From: Polyangiaceae bacterium
GTDB taxonomy: Bacteria > Myxococcota_A > Polyangia > Polyangiales > Polyangiaceae
Assembly: GCA_029261965.1 (NCBI GenBank)
Contig: JAJDAH010000464.1
Coordinates: forward strand, 1-60,896
Reading direction: 5' to 3'
Length of the DNA stretch: 60,896 nt
This document shows positions 36,497-45,266 of the stretch, piece after piece. Positions within the stretch are counted from its first letter, which is position 1. Each line of letters opens with the position of its first letter. The translations under genes were made by a program, and so were the position numbers. The notes below the pieces were generated by a model that was not told the DNA's origin, did no database searches, and was given only the letters and a program-made list of their open reading frames with translations.

Positions 36497-37546
36497 ATGA
36501 AATGGATCGCGTGGACCGCGCTAGCTGCTGGATTTGCTCTTTCGTGCTCTAGCGGCAGCGGCGGCACGAGCGGCAGCGGCGGCACGAGCGGCAGCGGCGG
36601 CATGAGCGGCAGCGGCGGCATGAGCGGCAGCGGCGGCACGAGCGGCAGCGGCGGCACGAGCGGCAGCGGCGGCACGAGCAGCAGCGGCGGCACGAGCGGC
36701 AGCGGCGGCACGAGCAGCAGCGGCGGCTCCCCCGCCACTGGCGGCACGAGCGGTAGCGCCGGCGCGGGCACCGGCGGCGCGGCGGGCTCACCAGGCGCGG
36801 GCGGCGCGGCGGGCTCGCCATCTACAGGTGGCGCCGCGGGCGCCGGAGGAAGCGCCGGCACTCCGGGAAGTTTTGCCGACGACTTTGCTGGCGACGGGCC
36901 TTTGCTCGGCTACACGACCAACAACGCCTCGTCGCTGCCCGGCGTCGCGCGGGTTGGCGGCCGTTACCGAGCGAACCTGGTCGACAACACGAACAACATC
37001 ACCCTGCACTTTCACACCGACCAGGGAAGGATCGACGCGAAGCTCCTGAGCTTCCCGTTCGACATCGTCGCCCGCAACATCGGGATCGGGACACAGGCAG
37101 CCTCGCAGATCGCGCCGCCTACCGCCGGCGATCCGTTCATCTTCGCCGGTGTTCAAGTGCACGCGAGCGACTTCGATTCGATCAATTCTTCGCACGTCGT
37201 CGTTGGACATCGGGGCTCGACGCACTTCACCATCGAGGGCAAGAACACCGTGAACGGCAGCTCGTCGGTCAACGACGACGGCGCGGACGTGCTGCCCGCC
37301 GGCCGCGCGGACATTCGCATAGCTGGGAGCGCGGCGCGCCAGCTCACCGTGTACTGGCAGGTGCCGAATCCGCAGCCCGGCGTGCAGGCGGACAACTGGA
37401 ACCTGTATCGCGGCACCGGCACGCTCCCCAGTACGGCTCCCGCATACGGCCCCCAGGTCTACGTCGGACTCATCACCTATGCGTTCAACCAGGGCGGCAT
37501 CCCGTTCGTCGGCACCTGCGACGGCCTCGAGGGCGGCTCGCTCTAG
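36497..37546 (+). CDS. Lipoprotein with (SGSGGT)n linker
   Basis: A 349-residue exported protein. Signal and lipobox FALSCSSG lead into ten perfect or near-perfect SGSGGT/M units, then a Gly/Ala linker to about residue 125. The soluble domain begins FADDFAGDGPLLGYTTNN and is rich in beta-strand and aromatic residues (TLHFHTDQGRIDAKLL, VYWQVPNPQPGVQADNWNLY), reminiscent of a jelly-roll or LamG-like carbohydrate-binding fold. No catalytic motif is visible. ATG 36497 follows GGAAGGG. The transcript ends at the long hairpin at 37563. Confidence 0.82.
   Translation: MKWIAWTALAAGFALSCSSGSGGTSGSGGTSGSGGMSGSGGMSGSGGTSGSGGTSGSGGTSSSGGTSGSGGTSSSGGSPATGGTSGSAGAGTGGAAGSPGAGGAAGSPSTGGAAGAGGSAGTPGSFADDFAGDGPLLGYTTNNASSLPGVARVGGRYRANLVDNTNNITLHFHTDQGRIDAKLLSFPFDIVARNIGIGTQAASQIAPPTAGDPFIFAGVQVHASDFDSINSSHVVVGHRGSTHFTIEGKNTVNGSSSVNDDGADVLPAGRADIRIAGSAARQLTVYWQVPNPQPGVQADNWNLYRGTGTLPSTAPAYGPQVYVGLITYAFNQGGIPFVGTCDGLEGGSL
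36551..36730 (+). repeat. 18-bp tandem repeat, ten copies, in coding sequence
   Basis: Ten 18-bp units (AGCGGCAGCGGCGGCACG with single-base variants) encode the SGSGGT linker behind the lipobox. This is the longest near-perfect short tandem array in the window. Confidence 0.93.
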
Positions 37547-37562
37547 CTGCGAGGGGGAGGAC

Positions 37563-37608
37563 AAACGTCCACTCGGCCTGGACGGTGTCCGGCCACAGTG
37601 GACGTTTT
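37563..37608. terminator. Long hairpin, likely bidirectional terminator
   Basis: Perfect 11-bp outer arms AAACGTCCACT and AGTGGACGTTT enclose a second inverted repeat (GGCCTGGAC / GTCCGGCC). The T-run is on the right for the rightward gene, and GTTTG on the other strand serves the leftward one. It sits between convergent genes ending at 37546 and 37617. Confidence 0.8.
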
Positions 37609-37616
37609 CCTGGTGG

Positions 37617-38882
37617 CTAGCGAGGGATCTGGATCGTTGCGCACCCGAAGGCGATGTCGATGCGACCTTGTGGGACGCTCTTGATTTCCGAACAGCTGGC
37701 CGGGCAAGCGATGACTCGGCTCGGGGCGTTGGGGTCGTCGTAGTACCAGCCCCCGAGGGTGGCATCGCACGCAGCTTCCGAGTCGACGTTGTAGATGGTG
37801 GTGCGCGTGCCTTGCCCCTGATCGGTCAAGTCGACGTTGACTCGGGTGGGATCGAGCGTCTGGCCGGCGGGCGCCGGTGGGATCCCCCACTCGCAATCGA
37901 GTGGTATCGCGGCCTGCTGGATCTTGGTGGCCAGCTCGTTGAAGACGGCCTGGAAAGTCTGCCCGCACGGCACCGGCTGGCCTGGCGGGCAGCTGCAAAT
38001 GTCGCCGTGGACCCCTCCGGTTTTGTCGATAATGTCCTTCCATACCGTGCCGATCCGGGCGGCGTTGGGGCACTGGGTGAACGAATAAATCCCGCTCATT
38101 TTCCAGTTCGGCCCGCCAGTCGCTGGATCCCGCAACATCGGGTCGAGGGCCGTGAAGTCGGCGATGAACCGGTCCGAATCGCCGTCGTAGGGCCCGGGAT
38201 TGCCGGTGCTGTTGCCCGACGGATCCGAGCGCGAGTCGTCGTCGGTCACGACCACGACGTGCTTGAGCGCGTTCGGTCGAAGCATGCCGAGGTAGTCTGG
38301 AAAGCGGCTGACGAGGATGACGGCCGCGTCGGTGCTGTCGACGAACGAGTTCGAGTGGTGCAGGAAGTTGGGGAAATTCGTGTCGGTTCCGTTGGGTGGG
38401 CAAAAGCCCGAGCCGAGCGGCGGTGGTACGCAGATCCCCGGTAAAATCAGGAACTGATAGCCGGCGAGCATGACGACATGCACGTCGATGCCGCTCGCCA
38501 CGATCTGCTGGCTGAAGGCGTTGATGTTGTTCTGAACCGCCAGCGCCTCTTCGATCATGCTGCCGGAGGTGTCGATCGCCCAGATGATGTCGACCGGTTG
38601 AAAGCGATCCTCGGCCTGCTGGGCCACGCCTTCGCAGGCGGCGTCGGGATCGAGTCCGCCTCCGCCGCCGTCCGGAAGCGCCACGCCGCCGCCGCCGGTG
38701 CCGGGGCCTCCGCCAGTGCCGGGCGCGTTGCCGCCACCCACCGCGCCGCCAGCTCCCGGCATCGCTCCGGTTCCGGCCGTCGCCCCGGTGCCCATCAGCT
38801 CGCCTCGTTCCCCTGAGGCCGCCGAGCATGCAGCCACCGCGAGCAGGGCGGAGACGGAAACGAGAGCGAGTCGAGTTTTCAT
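37617..38882 (-). CDS. VWA-like lipoprotein, paralogue B
   Basis: A 421-residue exported protein with lipobox VAACSAA, a Gly/Ala linker and a VWA-like domain. The metal-site motif is DTSGS in DIIWAIDTSGSMIEEAL, and the core strand VVVVTDDDSRS is present. The C-terminal blocks (LDCEWGIPPAPAGQT, TLGGWYYDD, IDIAFGCATIQIPR) match paralogue A at 16797-18020 almost word for word. B has an extra insert after the DDD strand and a CSCPPGQPVPCG insert. ATG 38882 is chosen from the signal peptide (MKTRLALVS); no strong ribosome site is visible. Confidence 0.88.
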   Translation of the reverse strand: MKTRLALVSVSALLAVAACSAASGERGELMGTGATAGTGAMPGAGGAVGGGNAPGTGGGPGTGGGGVALPDGGGGGLDPDAACEGVAQQAEDRFQPVDIIWAIDTSGSMIEEALAVQNNINAFSQQIVASGIDVHVVMLAGYQFLILPGICVPPPLGSGFCPPNGTDTNFPNFLHHSNSFVDSTDAAVILVSRFPDYLGMLRPNALKHVVVVTDDDSRSDPSGNSTGNPGPYDGDSDRFIADFTALDPMLRDPATGGPNWKMSGIYSFTQCPNAARIGTVWKDIIDKTGGVHGDICSCPPGQPVPCGQTFQAVFNELATKIQQAAIPLDCEWGIPPAPAGQTLDPTRVNVDLTDQGQGTRTTIYNVDSEAACDATLGGWYYDDPNAPSRVIACPASCSEIKSVPQGRIDIAFGCATIQIPR

Positions 38883-38973
38883 GAAGTTAAAGTCATGCAT
38901 CGCGCGGGGCATCTAAGCAATACCGATGCCAGCGCGGCCCATGTACCCAGGCGTTTGCCGGGCGTCCGGCGTC

Positions 38974-38994
38974 GCCGACCCTGACAGGGTTGGC
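38974..38994. promoter_or_regulatory. 21-bp palindrome in a divergent intergenic region
   Basis: Arms GCCGACCCTG and CAGGGTTGGC pair at nine of ten positions around a single central A. It lies between the divergent starts at 38882 and 39119 and may be an operator shared by both genes. Confidence 0.5.
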
Positions 38995-39118
38995 CGAGAC
39001 TGCGCCGAGGTGTGCCGCTAGCCTGAGGCCCGAAGCCGTTGTTTTTAGTGAAAAATGCTGAGTCACCCGACCGAGCACGTGGCATGTCGGTTGCTATGAC
39101 CATTGGCGGAGGACGTTC

Positions 39119-39853
39119 ATGAATCGGCGAAAGCTCTCGGTCATTTTTGTTCTGGTTGGCGCGACCGCTCTGGCTTGTGGAGGATCGAGCGACGGCGGGT
39201 CGAGCTCGTCGGGTTCGCCGTTCACCACCGAAGAGTGTGCGACGTACGCCGGCTGCTCCGTCGACACGCCGTGCGCGAGCGGCAACTGCGCGTCGGTCGC
39301 CGGCTGCATGACCGCCATCTGCATCGACCCCACCGAGGCGTGCGAAAAGCTCTGTGGCGGCCAAAAGGGCTGCGCCGTTCTCGAGTCGTTTCCAGAACAG
39401 ATCGTCTGCGAGACCGAGGAGTCGGGCGGAGGTCCGGTCAGCTGCGACGACTGCAACCTGCCCACGCAGCTCCCGGCGCTCGCCGGAGCTCGGGCGAAGG
39501 ACTGCGGCACGCTCGCCATCGAGGAAGATCCGACAGCCGCACGGCAGTGCATCGAAGAGGCGCTCGCCGCCGGTCGCGCGTTTCGGGTTTCGCGGTCGCT
39601 ACAGGGCACGGACTCGATCGTCATTCGCGGTTGGGTCGGTGACTCGTCCGGAATGGTGACCGAGCTGCTCTACGATTCGAACATCTGCGGCGGTGGTGGG
39701 AGTGACTGTTCGAGCAACATGGGTTGCGGCCCGCGGATCTCCTCGAGCACGTGCACCGGCCCCACTGTCGGCACCGAGTCGAACCTCATCGACTGTGCGG
39801 ATTCACAGAGCGCGGCGACCATCTGCGAGCCCGACGGCGTGCAGGGAAGCTGA
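39119..39853 (+). CDS. Cys-rich lipoprotein of unknown function
   Basis: A 244-residue exported protein. The lipobox is ATALACGGS. A strong GGAGG six bases upstream fixes the start. The first half is Cys-dense (EECATYAGCSVDTPCASGNC, CEKLCGGQKGC), like a small disulfide-knotted domain. The second half has a longer strand region (AFRVSRSLQGTDSIVIRGWVG) and another Cys cluster. No family recognised. Confidence 0.8.
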   Translation: MNRRKLSVIFVLVGATALACGGSSDGGSSSSGSPFTTEECATYAGCSVDTPCASGNCASVAGCMTAICIDPTEACEKLCGGQKGCAVLESFPEQIVCETEESGGGPVSCDDCNLPTQLPALAGARAKDCGTLAIEEDPTAARQCIEEALAAGRAFRVSRSLQGTDSIVIRGWVGDSSGMVTELLYDSNICGGGGSDCSSNMGCGPRISSSTCTGPTVGTESNLIDCADSQSAATICEPDGVQGS

Positions 39854-39878
39854 CGGTAGCTGACGCGAGCCCGCGTTC

Positions 39879-41015
39879 TCACCCGAGCGCGCGCTCGAGA
39901 TCTGCCAAGAGATCTTCGGCGTGCTCGATGCCGATCGACAGCCGGAGCAGGTCGGGCGGGACCGGCGTTCCCGGGCCTTCCACCGGAGCGCGGTGCTCGA
40001 CCAGACTTTCCACTCCACCGAGTGATGTGGCGTTGCGAAAGAGCTCGAGCTTCGAAACCACGGAGCGCGCCGCGGCCGCTCCGCCGGTGGGGCGAAACGA
40101 AACCATCGGCCCGAAACCGCCGTTCATCTGTTTTCGCGCGAGCTCGTGGCCGGGGTGCGACTCGAGCCCCGGGTACATGACCTCCGCCACGCTCGTGTGA
40201 CCCGCGAGCCGCTCGGCGATGAGCTGAGCGTTGGCGGCGCTCGCACGCACGCGGAGAAACAAGGTGCGCAGTCCCCGCAGAAGCAACCACGCCTCGAACG
40301 GACCGAGCACCGCGCCGCGGTAGCCGCGCTCGTGTCGAGCTCGCTCCCAAACTTCGTCCTCGTTTTTGGTCACGAGCGCGCCGGCGAGCACATCGGAGTG
40401 TCCGTTGAGCTGTTTGGTCGCCGAGTGCATCACAAGGTCTGCCCCGAGTTCGAGTGGTTTCGTCAGCACTGGGGTCGACAGCGTGCTGTCGCAAACGACG
40501 CGTGCCCCGGCGGCGTGCGCGATGTCGGCGGTTGCGCGGATGTCGGTGATGGCGAGGGTGGGGTTTGCCGGCGTCTCCACCCACACAAGTCGAGTCTTGC
40601 CAGGGCGAATGTTTTGCTCGAGCGCCTCGAGATTTCCGTTTTCGACGAAGTCGAGCTCGATGCGACCGCGGTCGGCGAGGTCTCGGAGCCAACCGCGGAT
40701 GGTCCAGTACATCATCGAAGGCGCGATGACGTGATCGCCCGGGCAGAGGGTTTCGAACACCGTTGTCGCCGCGGCCATGCCCGAGGCGAACACGAGCGAG
40801 CCCTTGCCGCCCTCGAGCTCGGCGAGCAGGGCCTCGACTTGGTCGTAGGTGGGATTCTGGTCGCGGGTGTAGGAGTGACCGCCGGGATAGGCGCCGGTGT
40901 CGTCGCGTTCGTACGGCGCCGACGGGTGAATCGGCGGAACGAGCGCCCGATGCGTGGGCTCGGTCCAACCGAGGGCTTGAGCGGCGAAGGTCTCGGGGTG
41001 GCGAGCGGCTTTCAT
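39879..41015 (-). CDS. Cys/Met-metabolism PLP enzyme (cystathionine gamma-synthase/lyase type)
   Basis: A 378-residue cytosolic fold-type I PLP enzyme. The PLP lysine is Lys201 in MHSATKQLNGHSD. Other family marks are SYTRDQNPTYDQVE, the aromatic stacking region LVFASGMAAAT, WVETPANPTL and SLGGVESLVEHRA near the end. It could be a gamma-synthase, gamma-lyase or O-acetylhomoserine sulfhydrylase. Its ATG overlaps the stop of the upstream GMC oxidoreductase by 4 bp (ATGA), so the two are coupled. Confidence 0.92.
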   Translation of the reverse strand: MKAARHPETFAAQALGWTEPTHRALVPPIHPSAPYERDDTGAYPGGHSYTRDQNPTYDQVEALLAELEGGKGSLVFASGMAAATTVFETLCPGDHVIAPSMMYWTIRGWLRDLADRGRIELDFVENGNLEALEQNIRPGKTRLVWVETPANPTLAITDIRATADIAHAAGARVVCDSTLSTPVLTKPLELGADLVMHSATKQLNGHSDVLAGALVTKNEDEVWERARHERGYRGAVLGPFEAWLLLRGLRTLFLRVRASAANAQLIAERLAGHTSVAEVMYPGLESHPGHELARKQMNGGFGPMVSFRPTGGAAAARSVVSKLELFRNATSLGGVESLVEHRAPVEGPGTPVPPDLLRLSIGIEHAEDLLADLERALG

Positions 41016-42619
41016 CGGTCCGCGGAGCCTAGCTCGGCGGAGCCGGGCGCGGGTTCGATCCGACTCATGCACCGCTCGGCCAGGGCCGTGATCGTCAGGC
41101 TCGGGTTGACGCCGACGTTGGCCGAGACCGCCGAGCCGTCCACGACGTAGAGACCCGGGCAGCCGAACACTCGATGATCCGCGTCGATGACCCCTTCGTC
41201 CGGCCTCCGTCCCATCGTGCACCCGCCGAGCACGTGGGCCGTGACCGACAGGTTGCCGAGGCTTTCGGGGCCGGTGCTGAATGGCGTGCCGCCCGACGCC
41301 TTGGCGAACTCCCGCGCGGCGCGGTTGGCGACCGGCAGGTAGCTCGGGGGACGACGGCCAGCGTGCACGGCGGAGCGCAGCTTCTTCCGAAATGGCGAGA
41401 GCACGCTCCGGCCGAAGCGGATTTCGAGCTCGCTATCGACGTGCTGCATGACCGTGAGCACGCTGACCCGTCGATGCCAACCGGTCATGAAAAGTGTACG
41501 AAGCGTTCGCACTGGGCTGAGCAACATCGCGATGAACGTGCGAAGCGCGCGTCGCCACGGTACGGGGTCGTCGATCATGGGTGTCGATTGAAACCGGAGG
41601 ATGTCGTACGGAGGCCCGAAGCGGTTCTGGGTGATGTGGGTGTCGGTGCCTACGTAGAAGTGCGACGAGATCGAGCTGCCCTGGGCCAGATCTTCGGGGG
41701 GATCGTCGTGTAGGACCCCCACGATGGCTTCGCTGTTCGTGCGGACGGCTCGACCGAGCACCGGCGAAATCTCCGGCAGCGTCCGGTGATCGTCGCGCGC
41801 CCGGAAGAGGATTTCGAGCGTGCCGACGACACCAGCGGCGAGCACGACCTCTGCCGCCTCCACCGGTGGCTGCGCCGCGCCGGTTGTCGGGTCGACGCAC
41901 TCGAGTTGGTAGGTGCCGCCGTCGGCTCGCGACAGTCGTTCGAGGCGGTGCAGCGGTCGCACCTCCGCACCCAGCTTTTCGGCGAGATGCAGGTACGTCA
42001 GATCGAGCGTGTTTTTCGACCGGTGCGGACAACCGGTGAGGCAGCGGCCGCAGCCGACACAACCAGTGCGCGCGGGCCCGCGACCATCGAAAAACGGATC
42101 GCTACGTTCGATGCCGGGCTCACCGAAGTAGATGGCGTTTGGCGTGGGCCCGAAGGTGTCTTCGGCACCCATGGCGCTGGCGGTCTTCCGTAGGTAACCG
42201 TCCATGGTGCCGAGCGTCGGCGTGGTGACGCGACCGAGCATTTTTTCTGCCGTCCGGTAGTGAGGTTCGAGCTCGGTTTCCCAGTCGACGCCGAGCTTCG
42301 CCCACGCGTGGTCGCGAAAGAACCCCGGCTTGGGTTCGAGCAGCACGGCGCCGTAGACGATGCTGCCGCCGCCGACGCCGACGCCCCCGACGATGCCCAC
42401 ATGACGGAAGAGATGTTGCACGAAGTAGCCGTACATGCCGAGCGCGGGCTCCCAAAGGAAAGAGCGGGCGCTCTCGTCTGCCGCCTCGATGCGAGCGCGA
42501 TCGACGCGGTGACCCTGCTCGAGCACCAGCACCCGGTAGCCTTTCTCGGCTAGACGCAGAGCGGAGACACTCCCCCCGAAACCGCTGCCGACGACGACGA
42601 AGTCGAACCGTTCGCCCAT
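41012..42619 (-). CDS. GMC-type FAD oxidoreductase (cholesterol-oxidase-like)
   Basis: A 535-residue flavoprotein. The N-terminal Rossmann fold has VVVGSGFGGSVSALRLAEKG, with the acidic end VLEQG of the FAD site. A middle Cys cluster, CVGCGRCLTGCPHRSKNT, is characteristic of the cholesterol-oxidase branch. The C-terminal GMC signature region includes LGGCTMGRR and VVDGSAVSANVGVNPSLTI. It oxidises an alcohol, possibly a sterol; substrate not proven. No signal peptide. ATG 42619 is preferred over ATG 42637. It is the first gene of a pair with the PLP enzyme. Confidence 0.9.
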   Translation of the reverse strand: MGERFDFVVVGSGFGGSVSALRLAEKGYRVLVLEQGHRVDRARIEAADESARSFLWEPALGMYGYFVQHLFRHVGIVGGVGVGGGSIVYGAVLLEPKPGFFRDHAWAKLGVDWETELEPHYRTAEKMLGRVTTPTLGTMDGYLRKTASAMGAEDTFGPTPNAIYFGEPGIERSDPFFDGRGPARTGCVGCGRCLTGCPHRSKNTLDLTYLHLAEKLGAEVRPLHRLERLSRADGGTYQLECVDPTTGAAQPPVEAAEVVLAAGVVGTLEILFRARDDHRTLPEISPVLGRAVRTNSEAIVGVLHDDPPEDLAQGSSISSHFYVGTDTHITQNRFGPPYDILRFQSTPMIDDPVPWRRALRTFIAMLLSPVRTLRTLFMTGWHRRVSVLTVMQHVDSELEIRFGRSVLSPFRKKLRSAVHAGRRPPSYLPVANRAAREFAKASGGTPFSTGPESLGNLSVTAHVLGGCTMGRRPDEGVIDADHRVFGCPGLYVVDGSAVSANVGVNPSLTITALAERCMSRIEPAPGSAELGSADR

Positions 42620-42809
42620 TTTTCCCGCTGCGAGCATCCCATGAATGGGCCGCCGCGGTGCGTGTGCGGACTCGGGTTTCGCGACGTAGCGTCGCTGTAG
42701 AGCGGGACTGTGCAGGTTTTTCCGCGGGCCGAACGCGGGCCGAACGCGGGCCGAATACCTGCGCATCCGGCCCCTTGCGCGCGCCGCCCGAGTGGCCATC
42801 TTGACGGGA

Positions 42810-43328
42810 ATGTCCGACGACCGCGAGAGCCACAGTGCTACCGACGACTTGACCCATGGGCTCGGCCTCATGTTTCGCGCGGCGCGCAAGGCCGTGAAAA
42901 AGGTCGACGTCGCGAAGGTCGAATCGAAGGTCACCGAGATGAGCCATCGCGCGAGCGAGCGGCTCGAGAACGTGGATCGCACGGCGGTCGAAGACTTCGG
43001 TCGAAAGGCGGCGAAGCATCTCAACCCCCAGAAGCTCGAGGCGTTCGCCGAAGAGGCCGGCCGCGAGTTCATGAGCGCAGTAAACCGAGTTGCCGAAAAG
43101 CTCGAGAGCGTGGTCAGAGAAGGAGACGGCAAGACGCCGGAGCCTCCTGCTCCGTCAGAGACCCCCGCTGCCGAAGCCCCCGTGGCCGAAGCGTCGCCGA
43201 AGGCTTCTCCTGACGAGGGTTCTCCTGACGAGGCCTCGCCGGCCGAGGCCAGCGACGAAGCTGGCGATGGTGAGACCAACGGCCCGAGCTCCGAGAAACC
43301 TCGGGCGCGCCTTCGAGTCGAGGACTAG
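42810..43328 (+). CDS. Small acidic helical protein
   Basis: A 172-residue soluble protein. The first 100 residues are amphipathic helix/coiled coil (AARKAVKKVDVAKVESKV, AKHLNPQKLEAFAEEAG). The C-terminal 65 are a Pro/Ala/Glu/Ser-rich disordered tail (ASPDEGSPDEASPAEA). It resembles small membrane- or nucleoid-associated helical proteins only in composition. ATG 42810 is preferred over the GTG 18 bases upstream. It is divergent from the GMC gene. Confidence 0.75.
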   Translation: MSDDRESHSATDDLTHGLGLMFRAARKAVKKVDVAKVESKVTEMSHRASERLENVDRTAVEDFGRKAAKHLNPQKLEAFAEEAGREFMSAVNRVAEKLESVVREGDGKTPEPPAPSETPAAEAPVAEASPKASPDEGSPDEASPAEASDEAGDGETNGPSSEKPRARLRVED

Positions 43329-43463
43329 CTGACTAGCTAAGCACGTCAGCAGATCTGCTCGCGCGCGGGTCGAGCTCTTTTCTGAAGAATTGACTCGTGT
43401 TTCGGAGCGCAGGACCGTTCATCCGACCGGGTCCCGCACTTTCCGCGTTGGGAGCCAATCCCC

Positions 43464-44135
43464 ATGCACGCGCGAGAGCTCAGAGGCACGCTGCTCATCA
43501 GTCCGAGCGTTTCCATCGTGCGGCTTGGCGAGGCGAGCTTCGGCGTCGCTGCTCGCCAGCCCTCAGCGAAAAACGCGCCGAAGGAAAGCACGCCCGCGGC
43601 CGTCGTCACCATCGGCGCCGAGGCGCGGGCGAAGGCGGCCGCGTCAGCGAAACCCGAAGCGGGGGAGGCCCCTGGCGCGAAGACGGATGCGCGTGCCGCC
43701 TCCGGCGCGCCTGAGCTCAGCGAGAGCGAGCAGCAACAGGTTCGCGAGTTAAAGAACAGAGACCGTGAAGTTCGCTCGCACGAGCAAGCTCACAAGTCCG
43801 CCGGTGGCGCCTACGCCGGTTCGATTCACTACGACTACCAACGCGGTCCCGACCACAAGCGCTACGCCGTTGGGGGCCACGTTCCCATCGACGTCTCCGA
43901 GGTGAGCGGCGACCCCGGCGCGACCATCCGCAAGATGGACATCGTTCGTCAGGCGGCGCTCGCCCCCGCAGAGCCGAGCTCCGCCGATCGACAAGTCGCC
44001 GCCACGGCCTCGAAGAAGGCCGCGCAGGCTCGCGCCGAGCTGGCGCAGAGCAAATACGCCGAAGCCGACGCCGCGGTGCCGGGCGCAAGAGCCGCCCGTG
44101 AGCCGCCCCGAGCAGCGGTGAGCGCGCAGGCCTGA
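43464..44135 (+). CDS. SprA-like putative metalloprotease
   Basis: A 223-residue protein of the SprA-related putative metalloprotease group. The core is LSESEQQQVRELKNRDREVRSHEQAH, giving an HExxH zinc motif at 106-110 (HEQAH). GPDHKRYAVGGHVPID follows, then a helix region VRQAALAPAEPSSADRQVAA. This is the usual order of the family. There is no canonical signal peptide; the first 85 residues are low-complexity. Proteolysis is predicted from the motif only; no substrate is known. Confidence 0.88.
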   Translation: MHARELRGTLLISPSVSIVRLGEASFGVAARQPSAKNAPKESTPAAVVTIGAEARAKAAASAKPEAGEAPGAKTDARAASGAPELSESEQQQVRELKNRDREVRSHEQAHKSAGGAYAGSIHYDYQRGPDHKRYAVGGHVPIDVSEVSGDPGATIRKMDIVRQAALAPAEPSSADRQVAATASKKAAQARAELAQSKYAEADAAVPGARAAREPPRAAVSAQA

Positions 44136-44136
44136 T

Positions 44137-44228
44137 CCACCCTCGGGTGGGCTTGCGGCTACTTTCTCGGGGGTATGCGACCCCGGTACGAGCTTCGGGG
44201 CTCGGGTACTACCCTTCGGGTCGGGAGG
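44137..44228 (+). promoter_or_regulatory. Structured leader before the LuxR gene
   Basis: Four short inverted repeats lie in series: CCACCC-GGGTGG (44137-44150), GGGGT-ACCCC (44170-44184), GAGC-GCTC (44190-44203) and ACCC-TTCG-GGT (44211-44221), the last a UUCG tetraloop type. The ribosome site GGGAGG (44223-44228) starts one base after the last hairpin, so folding could gate translation. The first hairpin may instead end the SprA transcript. Confidence 0.5.
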
Positions 44229-44237
44229 TGGCGCGCA

Positions 44238-45266
44238 GTGAGCTCGAAACCGGATCTCGTCGATATCGTCGAAGCGGCCTACAGCCTGGAGTCTGACGAC
44301 GACTCTTGGCTCGAGCGCGTGCTGACGACCTCCGAGCCGCACTTCAATCGTGGTCTCGGTGTCTACGGATTTCGTTTCGATGCGACGAACCCCCAAGCGT
44401 TCCGCATCTGGGGTGTGGTTCGCCTGGGCGACGCGTTGGTCATGCCAGAGCTCGTCGTCAAATGGCACCAGCTTCTCGGACCGGATTTGGTTTGGCGGAT
44501 GTACAGCGCGACCAAGCAGTACGCGCCGATCAGCGAGCGGCTCGGGCTTGGAGAGCAGCTCGAAGCGCACCCGGCCATGCAGGCGATGTGTGGTGCGCTC
44601 GGCGTCGTCGATCAGATGACCGTGCGTGCGGTCGACCCGGGTCAGGTCGGCGTCACCTTGTGCACGCCCGTGAGCGAGTACGCCGCCCCTTCCGCGGCGG
44701 ACAGCCGCCTGTGGACACGAATAGCCACTCACGTCGCCGCGGGGCATCGACTGCGGGCGCGCCTTCGAGCCGAGGCCGATGCCTCCCGCGCCATCGCCGA
44801 CCTGCCGCACACCTCGGACGCGGTTTTCGACGCGACGGGAAAGCTGTTGCACGCGGCGGCCGATGCTCGAGACCGCGACACGGCCGAAGTGCTTCGCGAC
44901 GGCGTCAAGGCGATGGACCGGGCGCGCGGGAGACTGCGGCGAGAGTCGCCCGACGAGGCTTTGGAGGTGTGGCGTGGTCTCATCGAAGGAACCTGGAGTA
45001 TCGTCGAGCACTTCGACTCCGACGGGCGGCGGCTCATCCTTGCCCGACAGAACGAGCCTCTGGCGCAAGATCCGCAAGCCCTCAGCAATCGTGAACGACA
45101 AGTCGTCGGCTACACTTTGCTCGGCCACTCTACGAAAGAGACGGCGTATGCCCTCGGTGTCTCGAACTCTTCCGTCAAGACGCAGCTGGCTCGGGCCATG
45201 AAAAAGCTCCATGTCGAGTCGCAAGCTGCGCTGATTCGCTTGCTTCAGGCAAAAAGTACTTCCTGA
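44238..45266 (+). CDS. LuxR-family transcriptional regulator
   Basis: A 342-residue regulator with a C-terminal LuxR/GerE helix-turn-helix: LSNRERQVVGYTLLGHSTKE and VSNSSVKTQLARAMKKL. The N-terminal 280 residues are a novel or divergent sensing region without a receiver aspartate pattern, so it is not an obvious response regulator. GTG 44238 is chosen because GGGAGG lies nine bases upstream; an ATG 63 bases earlier would read through the structured leader. It may also control the adjacent genes; no binding site is seen. Confidence 0.9.
   Translation: MSSKPDLVDIVEAAYSLESDDDSWLERVLTTSEPHFNRGLGVYGFRFDATNPQAFRIWGVVRLGDALVMPELVVKWHQLLGPDLVWRMYSATKQYAPISERLGLGEQLEAHPAMQAMCGALGVVDQMTVRAVDPGQVGVTLCTPVSEYAAPSAADSRLWTRIATHVAAGHRLRARLRAEADASRAIADLPHTSDAVFDATGKLLHAAADARDRDTAEVLRDGVKAMDRARGRLRRESPDEALEVWRGLIEGTWSIVEHFDSDGRRLILARQNEPLAQDPQALSNRERQVVGYTLLGHSTKETAYALGVSNSSVKTQLARAMKKLHVESQAALIRLLQAKSTS

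Noticed and set aside
42000-42090. Ferredoxin-like Cys cluster in the GMC oxidoreductase
   Set aside because: This Cys pattern is a normal part of the cholesterol-oxidase-like branch, not evidence for a separate iron-sulfur protein.
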